A DNA stretch of 64,000 bases from NCBI GenBank assembly GCA_963747765.1, contig CAVVGH010000013.1, forward strand, positions 1 to 64,000. Direction: 5' to 3'. The notes under the pieces were generated by a model. It was not told the origin of the DNA. It was given only the letters and a program-made list of their open reading frames with translations, and did no database searches. The stretch is from VRUE01 sp963747765 (lineage in GTDB: Bacteria > Actinomycetota > Thermoleophilia > Solirubrobacterales > 70-9). The position numbers and the translations under genes are program-made. Positions 1 through 7,859 of the stretch are shown here, in pieces (the first letter of the stretch is position 1; every line of letters begins with the position of its first letter).

Positions 1-8
1 CTCGGAAG

Positions 9-94
9 TGCCCGGGGCGGGACTCGAACCCGCAAGCCCCCGAAGGGGCAGCGCCTTTTAAGGGCGCCGCTTTTGCCAGTTTCGCCACCCGGGC
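9..94 (-). tRNA. tRNA-Leu (anticodon TAA)
   Basis: On the minus strand the sequence folds as a class II tRNA. It has a GCCCGGG/CCCGGGC acceptor stem, a D arm, an anticodon stem GCGCC/GGCGC with loop CTTAAAA (anticodon TAA, reads UUA), a long variable arm (GCCCCTTCGGGGGC) typical of leucine tRNAs, and a T arm with TTCGAGT. The discriminator base is A. The 3' CCA is not encoded, so it must be added after transcription. It is transcribed away from the sigma-factor gene. Confidence 0.95.
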
Positions 95-274
95 AAGCCG
101 GATGGTATCTGGGCGCAATGCAACGCAAGGGGCACCACGGGCGGCCAAAAGACAGGCACAGCGCACGCCAGAAAGACAACCCAAAAACAGGGTATAGACA
201 GAGTAGGAGCGCAACTCCACCGCTGGTACGGTGTCTTTAGATATAGAAACGACGCCTTCCCTGGAGAGTGCAGC

Positions 275-1978
275 TTGGAGGCTTCCGCCCTAACACACGC
301 CAGTCAACGCGGACTGCTTGCCCGGCGGTCACCCCTTCTCAAGCTGCAGGGAGACGAGCGTTTGATCGCGATGGTGAGGCGCGAAAACGCGGGCGCGTTC
401 GAAACGATCGTCGACCGCTACCAGCCCCGCCTGCTGGGCTTCTGCCGCCAGATGCTCGGCTCCACCGAGGATGCCGAAGATGTCCTTCAGGAGGTCTTCG
501 TCAACGCCCACCGGGCGATGCTCGCCGACGAGCGCGAGATCAACCTGCGCCCGTGGCTCTACCGGATCGCCCGCAACCGCTGCCTCAACCACCTCCGCAA
601 GCCGACTGCCGACGCGCAGGAATCGATGGACATGGTCCCCGCCGTCGACGCGGCCTCCACGGCTGAGAAGGTTCACAATCGCGAGGAGTTCCGCCAGCTC
701 CTCACCGATGTCGGCAAGCTTCCAGAGACACAGCGCACCGCCCTCATGCTGCGCGAGATGGACGCGATGTCCTACGAGGAAATCGCTCATGCGATGGACA
801 CCACCGTCCCTTCCGTCAAGTCACTGCTCGTCAGGGCGCGGATCTCGCTCGCCGAGGCAAGCCAGGCACGCCAGCTCACCTGCGGCGAGGTGCGGCTCGA
901 GCTCGCCGAGGCGGCCGAGGGGCTGCGCAAGGTTTCGAGTCCCGTTCGGCGGCACGTGCGCGACTGCGAGGAGTGCGCCGACTTCCGCAACCAGATCCGC
1001 TCCAACGACAAGGTGCTGGCCGCGCTGTTCCCGGCGGGCTCGTTGCTGGCGCTGAAGGGTTTGATCCTCTCCAAGCTCGGACTCGGCGGTGCCGGTGGTG
1101 GCGCAGGCGCCAGCGCGGGAGGCGGTGCGGGGGCAGCGGCCGCCGGAATCAGCGCGGGAGCCACAGCCACCGGGGCCGGTGCTGTCAGCGGCGTCGGTGC
1201 CGCGATCGGCGGCGGCGGAGCAGCAGGCGGAATCGGAGCGGTCGGCGGGGCAATCGGTACGAAGGCGGTCGCGGGCATCGTGACCGCAGCGGTCATCACG
1301 GCCGGTGCGGTTGAGGTCAAACAACAGGTGGTCCCCCCGACCCAGACACCAAAGTCCGCCAACCAAACCTACGCGCCGAAGCGACAGGCAGCGATATCCG
1401 TCGCACAGCGAAAAGCCGCAGTGCCGCCTGCACATCAGTCGCCGTCCCAGCCACCGCCTGCGCCGACAACCGCCGCCCCTCCGGCACCTCCCGCGCCCCC
1501 CGCCACGCCCGACGCTTCGAGCGCAGGCGACACCGCCGGCCCATCGAGCACACCTGAAGGCACAAAAGATCCAAGCTCGACCACGAAAGCGCCCGCGCCG
1601 AGCATCACCGCGGCCAAGTCCCCAACAGGCACGGCCGGCGCCCCGCACAACGACGAAATCCTGGTCGTCACGGTCGGTGGCCCTGCAGCTGGCGAAGGAG
1701 GTGCACCGGCTTCCGAAGAAGGCAGCGCCCCGACAGGCGAAGGCAGCGCCCCGACAGGCGAAGGCAGCGCTCCGACAGCCGAAGGCAGCGCCCCCACAGG
1801 CGAAGGCAGCGCCCCCACCGGCGAAAGCAGCGCTCCCACAGGCGAAGGCAGCGCTCCGACAGCCGAAGGCAGCGCTCCGACAGCGGAAACCACGCCGAGC
1901 AACGAAGAAGACGCCACAACAGCGCCGCCCGACACTGAATCCGGCGGCGCTGGGGAATCGGGCCAGAGCAACCCCTGA
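275..1978 (+). CDS. ECF RNA polymerase sigma factor with zinc-finger-like motif, TM segment and repetitive exported tail
   Basis: 567 aa, TTG start preceded by GGAGAG. Residues about 27-110 form sigma region 2 (FETIVDRYQPRLLGFCRQ, DAEDVLQEVF, PWLYRIARNRCLNHLR). Residues about 145-195 form region 4 (LPETQRTALMLREM, then a helix-turn-helix). A CGEV...HVRDCEEC segment near residues 200-234 resembles the zinc-binding part of ZAS anti-sigma factors. A Gly/Ala-rich stretch, one predicted membrane segment (about 330-349) and a Pro/Thr/Glu-rich tail follow; residues about 482-537 are eight copies of EGSAPT[GA]. So sigma, possible anti-sigma element and a predicted extracytoplasmic domain lie in one chain, which suggests direct envelope-to-RNA-polymerase signalling; that role is inferred. 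Glu codons are mostly GAG before the membrane segment and almost all GAA after it. Confidence 0.85.
   Translation: MEASALTHASQRGLLARRSPLLKLQGDERLIAMVRRENAGAFETIVDRYQPRLLGFCRQMLGSTEDAEDVLQEVFVNAHRAMLADEREINLRPWLYRIARNRCLNHLRKPTADAQESMDMVPAVDAASTAEKVHNREEFRQLLTDVGKLPETQRTALMLREMDAMSYEEIAHAMDTTVPSVKSLLVRARISLAEASQARQLTCGEVRLELAEAAEGLRKVSSPVRRHVRDCEECADFRNQIRSNDKVLAALFPAGSLLALKGLILSKLGLGGAGGGAGASAGGGAGAAAAGISAGATATGAGAVSGVGAAIGGGGAAGGIGAVGGAIGTKAVAGIVTAAVITAGAVEVKQQVVPPTQTPKSANQTYAPKRQAAISVAQRKAAVPPAHQSPSQPPPAPTTAAPPAPPAPPATPDASSAGDTAGPSSTPEGTKDPSSTTKAPAPSITAAKSPTGTAGAPHNDEILVVTVGGPAAGEGGAPASEEGSAPTGEGSAPTGEGSAPTAEGSAPTGEGSAPTGESSAPTGEGSAPTAEGSAPTAETTPSNEEDATTAPPDTESGGAGESGQSNP
1718..1885 (+). 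repeat. 21-bp in-frame tandem repeat, 8 copies
   Basis: Eight contiguous 21-bp units (GAAGGCAGCGCCCCGACAGGC and variants) encode the Glu-Gly-Ser-Ala-Pro-Thr-[Gly/Ala] repeats in the exported tail of the sigma factor. Units differ by a few silent or conservative changes. The period is a multiple of three, so copy-number change would alter tail length without breaking the frame. Confidence 0.95.
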
Positions 1979-1993
1979 CGGGGTCTCAGCCCA
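1965..1993. repeat. ~29-bp direct repeat, left copy (ends the sigma gene)
   Basis: This segment holds the last codons and stop of the sigma factor and a small hairpin (ACCCCTGACGGGGT). It recurs at 3287-3316 with one inserted base and one substitution, at the 3' end of the R2-like oxidase gene. The two copies bracket composite element 1 and an IS701 fragment. One reading is that the two convergent genes once shared this terminator and the 1.3-kb segment was inserted with duplication of it. Confidence 0.8.
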
Positions 1994-2765
1994 GGGCTAG
2001 TTGCCGTTCCCGCGCCGCGGGCCCACGCGGGCCGATGAAAATCGCAATTTGCGGGAATCGGGGGCTATTTTCCTGTCAGTGGACCTCCTCCGAAACGTTC
2101 GACCGGAAACCGGCCATCCGCTCCGCTCCGACAGCGCTCGAGTCCCCTTGCGCCCCAGCCGCTCCGTTCGTCATTTGTCCCGCTCTGCGACACAAAGAGC
2201 GAACGGAGTCTCGCCCGGGAGATTCCAGCCGCTCCGTTCGTCATTTGTACCGCTCTGCGACACAAAGAGCGAACGGAGTCTCGCCCGGGAGATTCCAGCC
2301 GCTCCGTTCGTCATTTGTACCGCTCTGCGACACAAAGAGCGAACGGAGCTCGTGTCCGCCTCGATCTGCCATCTTCGGCCTCGGCCGCGCCCTCGCCGAA
2401 CGACGCCCGTAGCCCCTAACCGCCTGGGGCCTGCGGCCCCCTCCCTGTTTGCCCTCCCACTTGCAGGTGAGGAGGGCAAACAGGGAGGGGCTGTCTCTCT
2501 CATCGATCAATGAGGGGTTCGTTTCGGGTCGGAGGTCTCCATCGGTCAACGAGGTGCTCTCCTGGGTCCCGGGGCCATCTCCGCGCTCCTCCAGAGAGCC
2601 AGGGGGCTCGGGGACTTCGAGCCCGGTGACGAAAGAGGCGGGAAGGTCGGTATCGCCCGGCTCAGTGCGTGCCCGAGGCTCGAGGTCGAGCTGGTGATCG
2701 CAGCATCGGCTCAGGGTTTCGGGTGGAACGTTGAGGGGAGATCCAAGCTGTACTCCGACTCATCT
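1994..2765 (+). mobile_element. Composite structured repeat element, copy 1
   Basis: No convincing gene lies in this gap. Three copies of a 47-nt hairpin (CTCCGTTCG...CGAACGGAG) occupy 2162-2208, 2232-2278 and 2302-2348, an exact 70-bp period. A 20-bp perfect stem (CCCCTCCCTGTTTGCCCTCC and its complement) spans 2438-2490 with a 13-nt loop, followed by CTGTCTCTCTCATC. A tail of about 200 bp from 2535 is nearly identical to the tail of copy 2. The order hairpin array, long hairpin, CT-rich motif, GGGGTTCGTTTCGGGT is the same in the other four copies. Outer ends are not clearly resolved. Small reading frames crossing it follow the repeats and look spurious. Confidence 0.8.
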
Positions 2766-2772
2766 TATATAT

Positions 2773-3285
2773 CTAGGCCAAGAAGCGCGAGCGAAGCTCG
2801 CCCCTGGTTCCCTCCCGCCAGCCGACCTCGACCGCCGCGGAGGGTCCAGCCGCAAGCGCCAGGTCCCGCAGCGAGGACGGCTTTCCCCGGTAGCGCGGCT
2901 TCGGCCGGCGCCCGGCTCCCGCGTAGGCGGGTTGCTCGGGACGGGTGTCTTCGGAGTAGGCGGAGGTCTTTCCCTTGACCTGAGCCACGTAGTCGAGCTC
3001 GCGTTCCTCGAGCCCGGCTCTGAACTTGGTGATCTCGCCGTAGCCGGCGTCGGCGAGCACCACCGGCGGCTCCAGGCCCCAGTCTGAGAGCTCGTCGATC
3101 ATCTGCAGCGCGAGGCGCCACTTCTCGACGTGGCGGACCTCGTCGGGGACATGGGACTTGGCCCGGCGCTCGGTGTCTGAGTCCCACTCCTTCGGCATGA
3201 ACAGGCGCCAGTCCAGCGGGCAGGAGGCCTCGTCGGTGGCGGCGTTTATCGAGACTCCGACCTGGCAGTTGGCGACCTGCGTCAC
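2773..3285 (-). pseudogene. IS701-family transposase fragment
   Basis: The 170-aa frame matches the middle of IS701-type DDE transposases: QVGVSINAATDEASCPLDWRLF, then PDEVRHVEKWRLAL and VVLADAGYG, the segment carrying a catalytic Asp. The N-terminal third and the true C-terminus are missing, and no terminal inverted repeats are visible around it. It is an internal remnant with no activity expected. It sits between composite element 1 and the right copy of the 29-bp repeat, so it belongs to the same inserted segment. The family is my recognition of motifs, not a search result. Confidence 0.8.
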
Positions 3286-3286
3286 T

Positions 3287-3316
3287 AGAGCAAACCCCTA
3301 ACGGGGTCTCAGCCCA
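3287..3316. repeat. ~29-bp direct repeat, right copy (3' end of R2-like oxidase gene)
   Basis: Near-identical to 1965-1993. It includes the complement of the oxidase stop codon, so on the minus strand the GACCCCGTTAGGGGT hairpin directly follows that stop and could act as a weak terminator. Confidence 0.75.
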
Positions 3317-4238
3317 ACCCGATCACTTTGAGGCGGCGCATCAGGCAGGTTCCAGCGAACTCCCGCGTTTGGGCGAGCGAGTAGCCGAATAGCTCGTAGT
3401 CGTCGGCGCCCTCTGGCGCCCAGGGAGGCGCCAGCACCCCGTTGGCAATCGGCAGCACCTCCTCCAGCGTGCGCTTGATCGCCTCTTTGTAGCGGTCGTC
3501 CTCATGCGCCTTCTCACGCAGGAAGACCGAGCCGAACGCGACGTGACGGTGCTCGTCGCGAGCGACGTTCTGGAAGCCCTCGACGAACGCCGGGAGAGTC
3601 TCCTCGCGTTCGTTGAAGTCCATGATGAAGTGCTGCCCGGTGAGGGCGAGCATCCCCTCGATGACCATGTGGTAGAGGGTCACCGCCTCGACCAGCGCCT
3701 CGGTGTCCTCGGGCTCCACCGAGAGGCGATCCGTGCGGCTCTTCAGCATCTCGTCGAACAGCCGGCCGAAGTTGTCGTTGAGGTGTTGGGAGGTCTCCTC
3801 GAGCATGTCGCTGAGGCCTTCGGACTCCAGCACGCCCACCTCCCGGTAGAAGCGCTCGAAGAAACGCACGTGGCGTGCCTCGTCGGCGATCTGGGTGCAG
3901 AGGAAGATCCGCTGGTCCTCGGTGGGGGCCGCGCGCATGATCGGGCCGAGCTCCTCGGCCACCTTCTGCTCCCCGATGAAGAACGAAGACAGCCCATACA
4001 TCCTTTGGAAGCGCTCTTCGGGACCGATCCGCTCGTGCCAGTCCTCGCGATCGCGGCTGAAGTCGAGCTCCTGCGTCTGCCATTGCTGACGCTCCCAGAG
4101 CAAGTACAGCTCTCTGTAGTCGAGCAGCTTGACGTTCGCCGTGCGGTCGGCGTCCTCCATCAGCGCCGGATCGGTGGTCGCCTGGAAGTCCGCGCGCTCG
4201 GTCCTCGACTTGGTACCGGTTGCCTCTTTGGCCTCCAT
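3309..4238 (-). CDS. R2-like ligand-binding oxidase (ferritin-like diiron or Mn/Fe protein)
   Basis: 309 aa from an ATG preceded by GGGGGGAGAGG; an upstream in-frame start at 4283 lacks this signal. The carboxylate/histidine set of ribonucleotide-reductase R2-like proteins is complete: E90 (GEQ), E120xxH123 (DEARH), E194 (VIEGMLALTG) and E229xxH232 (DEHRHVAFG). The VIEGMLALTG and RDEHRHVAFG segments resemble R2lox oxidases, which assemble a Mn/Fe cofactor and bind a long-chain fatty acid. No R1 subunit gene is nearby, so it is unlikely to be a true ribonucleotide reductase. A paralogue fused to SCP2 lies at 46285-47577. The substrate is unknown. Confidence 0.8.
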   Translation of the reverse strand: MEAKEATGTKSRTERADFQATTDPALMEDADRTANVKLLDYRELYLLWERQQWQTQELDFSRDREDWHERIGPEERFQRMYGLSSFFIGEQKVAEELGPIMRAAPTEDQRIFLCTQIADEARHVRFFERFYREVGVLESEGLSDMLEETSQHLNDNFGRLFDEMLKSRTDRLSVEPEDTEALVEAVTLYHMVIEGMLALTGQHFIMDFNEREETLPAFVEGFQNVARDEHRHVAFGSVFLREKAHEDDRYKEAIKRTLEEVLPIANGVLAPPWAPEGADDYELFGYSLAQTREFAGTCLMRRLKVIGLG

Positions 4239-4327
4239 CCCTCTCCCCCCAACTTCGACGGCGAGTTCGGGCGAGCCTAGCACCCACGACTGGCCGGCCA
4301 GCCAACCGCGCGTTCGCCCCGACGGGC

Positions 4328-5041
4328 TCAGACGGAGTGCGACTCTCCCGGTTTCAGCAGCACCACCTGCGAGGAGGTCTTCGACTCGACCTCGGACTTG
4401 AAGTCGTCGCTGTCGGTCGAGATCGGCGGAAAGGTGTCGTAGTGCATCGGGATCACCGTCCCCGCCCCAACGAAGTCGGCAGCGACGACCGCGTCGTGAC
4501 GATCCATCGTGTAGTGGCCACCAATCGGCAGCAGCGCGACGTCGATCTGGTCGCGTTCGCCGATCAGCTTCATGTCGCCGAACAGACAGGTGTCTCCGCT
4601 GTGGTAGACGGTCACACCTCCAATTCGGATCACCAGCCCGGCCGCGGTGCCGAGCGACACGCCGTGCTCGGCGCTGTAGGGGGCCGCTTCGGAGCCCGGA
4701 GCGGTGCTCGTGTGCCAGGCCGGCACCAGCTTGATCGAGCCCCAGTCGAACTCGATGGTGCCCCCCAGGTTGGGATCGCTTACAGCCGGTGCCCCATGCG
4801 CCTCGAGCCAGTTCGCCAGCTCCACGATGGCGACGCAGTGCGCGCCGGTCCGCTTCGCAACCGCAACGGCGTCCGCGAGGTGGTCGGCGTGCCCGTGGGA
4901 GATGGCGATGTGGGTCGGCTCGACATCCTCCGCGGAAGCCACCGCAGCGGGGTTGTTCGGCTTCAGGAACGGGTCCAGCAGCAGCCTCGTATCGCCATCG
5001 CTCAATTCAAAGCACGAGTGACCGTGGAATCGGATCTCCAT
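4328..5041 (-). CDS. UPF0173-type metal-dependent hydrolase (metallo-beta-lactamase fold)
   Basis: 237 aa, the usual length for the YtkL/UPF0173 family. It starts MEIRFHGHSCFEL and carries the HGHADH metal-binding motif (about 50-55), a later GDT (about 149-151) and HYDTFPPI near the C-terminus. The fold binds two metal ions and hydrolyses an ester, thioester or phosphoester; the substrate of this subfamily is not known. It is the third gene of a tight minus-strand set: the gene upstream (5043-5372) ends 1 bp before its start codon, which implies translational coupling. Confidence 0.85.
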   Translation of the reverse strand: MEIRFHGHSCFELSDGDTRLLLDPFLKPNNPAAVASAEDVEPTHIAISHGHADHLADAVAVAKRTGAHCVAIVELANWLEAHGAPAVSDPNLGGTIEFDWGSIKLVPAWHTSTAPGSEAAPYSAEHGVSLGTAAGLVIRIGGVTVYHSGDTCLFGDMKLIGERDQIDVALLPIGGHYTMDRHDAVVAADFVGAGTVIPMHYDTFPPISTDSDDFKSEVESKTSSQVVLLKPGESHSV

Positions 5042-5042
5042 C

Positions 5043-5372
5043 TCAGCTCTCTCCCTCCGGGTCTTCGGGGTCTGTCAACTCCTCCTTCAGCGCCCAGCCG
5101 ACGGCAACTCCCACCATCATCCCCATCCTCGCCTCCTCGGCGAGAAGCGTCCGGACCGCGGCGATTCGCTCCTCGGGGTCCGGCGCGGTTGCCGCCCTCA
5201 GCGTCTCCGCTTCGTGGGACTCGCCGAACCAGCCGCCCTCTGCCAGAGCCGCCGCCAGCACGCGCTGGAGTTGCGGCGCAGCGCGCACCACGATCGTCTC
5301 GGCATCCGCGAAGCGCTTCGGGTCAGTCAGCCGCTCGAGCGCAGCGCTGAGTCGCTCGTCGTTCGGCACCAT
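5043..5372 (-). CDS. Conserved hypothetical protein, 109 aa
   Basis: Not recognised. The protein is acidic and mostly helical by composition, with no signal peptide. A hydrophobic stretch near the C-terminus (MGMMVGVAVGWAL) could be a short membrane or buried helix. It sits between the rhomboid-like gene (9-bp gap) and the UPF0173 hydrolase (1-bp gap), so the three are almost certainly one transcript. Codon use matches the neighbours and supports it being real. Confidence 0.65.
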   Translation of the reverse strand: MVPNDERLSAALERLTDPKRFADAETIVVRAAPQLQRVLAAALAEGGWFGESHEAETLRAATAPDPEERIAAVRTLLAEEARMGMMVGVAVGWALKEELTDPEDPEGES

Positions 5373-5381
5373 CGACGCAGA

Positions 5382-6149
5382 TTATCCCGGCGTGCGCAGC
5401 GCCGAAGCCACGACCCCGGCCAACCCCCCCACGGCACCCCCGACGAGCCCGGCAAAGACATCGGCGCTGGATTCGAAGACCGGCAGGAGGAGGAGGACGG
5501 CAGCGGCCACCATGACCCCAACCGAGTCGTAGTCCTCGTCGATCGCGTGATGGGCGTCGGCGCGCCGGACCGCGAACCAGGCGGCGACCACTCCCAATGC
5601 CATGCCGTTGCCTCCGGCGATCACGGTGATGTCTCCCTGGACGCTGGCGATGCCGCTTGCCGCGAGCATCCCCAGCGATCCGCAGGCAACGAGCAGGACC
5701 GCGGTCGCGCTGCTGCCCAAACGCCGCTCCAACCCCGTTGCGAAGATCGCCAGGCCAACCGAGACGACGAACAGGTAGCCGATGTCCGCGTAGGCAAAGG
5801 GCGCCGTGACGATCCGCCACCACTCGCCCTGAATGGGGACGGTCAGAGCGCCGAGGGTGGCCAGGGACTCCCCGCTCGCCTTCTGAACGAGCAGCAGGGC
5901 CGCCGAGCCGAGAATCGCCGCATACGTGGCGTAGGGGCGACCGGCGCGGGGCATACCCAGCCGGTGCCGCACGCCGAGTATCCGCGTCCTCGCGCGGCGG
6001 GAGGGCTTCGGCTCCAGGGCATCGCCGCGGCGCTCCAGCTTGGGGGCCCGCTTGCGCAGTCGCGCCCCGCAATACGGGCACTCGGTCACGTAGGGACTGA
6101 CCTCTGAACCGCAGTTCTTGCAGACCACACTGAGCTCCGTCCCGCTCAT
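5382..6149 (-). CDS. Rhomboid-like membrane protein with N-terminal zinc ribbon, probably not a protease
   Basis: 255 aa; ATG preceded by GGGAG. The N-terminus is a zinc ribbon (CKNCGSEVSPYVTECPYCG, residues about 10-28), then a basic linker and about six membrane segments (about 75-250). The layout resembles rhomboid proteins with a cytosolic zinc finger. Where active rhomboids have Gly-x-Ser-Gly, this protein reads GGNGMALG, and the last helix (ADVFAGLVGGAVGG) lacks the usual catalytic His. It therefore looks like an inactive rhomboid, which in other systems bind or chaperone membrane clients; that role is inferred. First gene of the minus-strand trio ending with the UPF0173 hydrolase. Confidence 0.7.
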   Translation of the reverse strand: MSGTELSVVCKNCGSEVSPYVTECPYCGARLRKRAPKLERRGDALEPKPSRRARTRILGVRHRLGMPRAGRPYATYAAILGSAALLLVQKASGESLATLGALTVPIQGEWWRIVTAPFAYADIGYLFVVSVGLAIFATGLERRLGSSATAVLLVACGSLGMLAASGIASVQGDITVIAGGNGMALGVVAAWFAVRRADAHHAIDEDYDSVGVMVAAAVLLLLPVFESSADVFAGLVGGAVGGLAGVVASALRTPG

Positions 6150-6242
6150 GATCTCCCGAGGATAACCGCCCCGAACCGGCTGCTCCCGGTGCGCCCCCCG
6201 GTGACATACTGCGAGGACATCCGTATTCGAGGAGGAATGAGC

Positions 6243-7163
6243 GTGGAGTTGAAGAGCCTGACCGAGCAGAAATCGATCCTCGCCGAGCTGGCACCCGGCA
6301 AACGAACTCGGCTGCACCGCCTGCTGTTCGAGTTCGGACCGGGCAACGGCACCCTGATGCTGCTGCCGATCGACCAGGGCATCGAGCACGGCCCTCGCGA
6401 CTTCTTCCCCAACCCGGCGTCCAAGGACCCCGACTACCAGTTCCGGCTTGCCGCCGAGGCCGGCTACTCGGCGCTCGCCTGCCAGATCGGGATGGCCAGC
6501 AAGTACTACCCCGACTACGCAGGACGGGTGCCGCTGATCCTCAAGGTCAACGGCAAGACCGACGTCCCCTCTTCCGACCAGGCGCTGTCGACCTGCAACG
6601 CGAGCGTCGAGGACGCCGTGCGGTTGGGTGCCGACGCCGTCGGCTACACGCTCTATGCCGGCTCCCCCCGCCAGGGCGAGGACCTCGTCCAGTTGCGGCA
6701 GGTTCGCCAGGACTGCGACCGCTACGGGATGCCGCTGATCGTCTGGTCCTATCCGCGCGGCGAAGCGATCGACGCCAAGGGTGGCGCCAGCTCCTTCTAC
6801 GCGATCGACTACGCGGCGAGGCTGGCGATGGAGATGGGCGCCGACGTGGTGAAGCTCAACATGCCGAAGATCAACCCGGACAAGGACAAGGACGCGCCGG
6901 CCCCCTACAACGAGATGGAGGTCGACCAGGCAGAGGCGATCCGCCAGTGCGTGGAATCCGCCGGGCGCTCGCTCGTCGTCCTCTCGGGCGGCTCGAAGGT
7001 CGACGATGAGACAGTCCTGCAGAACTGCCGCGACGTCATGGCGGCGGGCGGTTCCGGGGTCATCTTCGGGCGCAACGTCTGGCAGCGCGAGTGGGACGAT
7101 GCGCTGGCGATCATCGCCCAGATCAAGGAGACGCTGCTCAACAGCGTGCGCCGCATGCCCTGA
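6243..7163 (+). CDS. fbaB: Class I fructose-bisphosphate aldolase, archaeal/DeoC-type
   Basis: About 306 aa. The FbaB/DhnA family (TIM barrel, Schiff-base lysine) splits or condenses fructose 1,6-bisphosphate. Motifs include LLPIDQGIEHGP near the N-terminus, the likely Schiff-base Lys in ADVVKLNMPK (about 220), and phosphate-binding LSGGSKVDDE and SGVIFGRNVW near the C-terminus. GGAGG at 6231-6235 is 7 nt from a GTG at 6243 but only 1 nt from an ATG at 6237, so I favour 6243; the difference is two residues. It is divergent from the rhomboid-like gene. With enolase, malate and isocitrate dehydrogenases it adds central-carbon enzymes to the window. Confidence 0.92.
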   Translation: MELKSLTEQKSILAELAPGKRTRLHRLLFEFGPGNGTLMLLPIDQGIEHGPRDFFPNPASKDPDYQFRLAAEAGYSALACQIGMASKYYPDYAGRVPLILKVNGKTDVPSSDQALSTCNASVEDAVRLGADAVGYTLYAGSPRQGEDLVQLRQVRQDCDRYGMPLIVWSYPRGEAIDAKGGASSFYAIDYAARLAMEMGADVVKLNMPKINPDKDKDAPAPYNEMEVDQAEAIRQCVESAGRSLVVLSGGSKVDDETVLQNCRDVMAAGGSGVIFGRNVWQREWDDALAIIAQIKETLLNSVRRMP

Positions 7164-7173
7164 GCGAAAAGCC

Positions 7174-7206
7174 ACGAGGGGGTGAAATAGGCGCCCCCAT
7201 CGTCTT
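7174..7206 (+). terminator. Possible weak terminator after the aldolase gene
   Basis: A 5-bp G/C stem (GGGGG at 7178-7182, CCCCC at 7194-7198) with an 11-nt loop is followed by a short T-rich run (TCTTG). It lies between the aldolase stop and the nuclease start. It is weak, and the nuclease gene begins only 17 bp beyond the stem. Confidence 0.3.
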
Positions 7207-7214
7207 GTGGATGC

Positions 7215-7766
7215 ATGGGGACCGCATCGCGCAGCAACTGGCTTGGCAGCGTCGTCCTGCTGATCGCGGTCGCCGCGCTCGTCCTGCGGCCGTGGGAGGG
7301 CGCCGGTAAACACGCAGGCGGGCCGGCTGCCACGACTGCGACCGTGACGCGAGTCGTCGACGGGGACACCTTCGAGGCGCAGATGGAGGGCAGGGTCGAG
7401 GACGTGCGGCTGATCGGCATCGACACACCGGAGACGGTGAAGCCCGGGACGCCGGTGCAGTGCTTCGGGCCCCGGGCGTCGCACTTCAGCAAACGTTTGC
7501 TGAGCGGCCGGAGGGTGAGGCTCGTGTTCGGCGTCGAGCGTCGCGATGTCTACGGGCGGCTGCTCGCTTACGTCCGCCTGCTGCCGGCCGGCCGCCACCG
7601 CCCAGGGTCTCGACGACCCACATTCGTCAACGCGCTGCTCGTTCGCCGCGGCCTCGCCCGCTCACTGACGATCCCCCCAAACGACCGCTTTGCGCCCCTC
7701 TTTCGCCAGCTGGAGCTGCGCGCCGCGAGATCCGGCCGAGGACTCTGGAGCGCCTGCCGGCCATGA
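7215..7766 (+). CDS. Thermonuclease (SNase-like) family protein, secreted or membrane-anchored
   Basis: 183 aa. An N-terminal hydrophobic segment (about 9-24) acts as a signal or anchor, followed by an SNase domain. VTRVVDGDTFEA (about 43-54) carries metal-binding Asp residues, RLIGIDTPET (about 64-73) the catalytic Arg and second Asp, and RDVYGRLLAYV (about 113-123) the later Arg. These match staphylococcal nuclease, which cuts DNA and RNA with Ca2+. Predicted to act outside the membrane. Length is normal. Confidence 0.85.
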   Translation: MGTASRSNWLGSVVLLIAVAALVLRPWEGAGKHAGGPAATTATVTRVVDGDTFEAQMEGRVEDVRLIGIDTPETVKPGTPVQCFGPRASHFSKRLLSGRRVRLVFGVERRDVYGRLLAYVRLLPAGRHRPGSRRPTFVNALLVRRGLARSLTIPPNDRFAPLFRQLELRAARSGRGLWSACRP

Positions 7767-7859
7767 GATTCGGATAGTGATGCTTGTCACGTTCTCTGCG
7801 TTCACAGTTCCATGCAGCTTTGCTAGCGTGCCCCTCGGCCCCTGGAGGCCACCCGAGTT

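Noticed and set aside
1979..2160. A promoter for a downstream gene after the sigma factor
   Set aside because: No gene follows on the plus strand; the region leads only into the composite element and an IS fragment.
2162..2348. CRISPR-like array at the 70-bp period
   Set aside because: Only two or three units per site; the spacers between hairpins are nearly identical; no cas genes; and the same array recurs at five sites.
2035..2549. Several overlapping frames in composite element 1, and similar ones in copies 2, 3, 4 and 5
   Set aside because: They follow the 70-bp repeat period and the hairpin arms, differ between copies by frameshift, and show no domain or codon preference.
5382..7598. 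A long minus-strand frame reaching from the rhomboid-like gene through the aldolase
   Set aside because: Residues before the ATG at 6149 are antisense to the aldolase and have no domain; the ATG at 6149 has a clear ribosome site.
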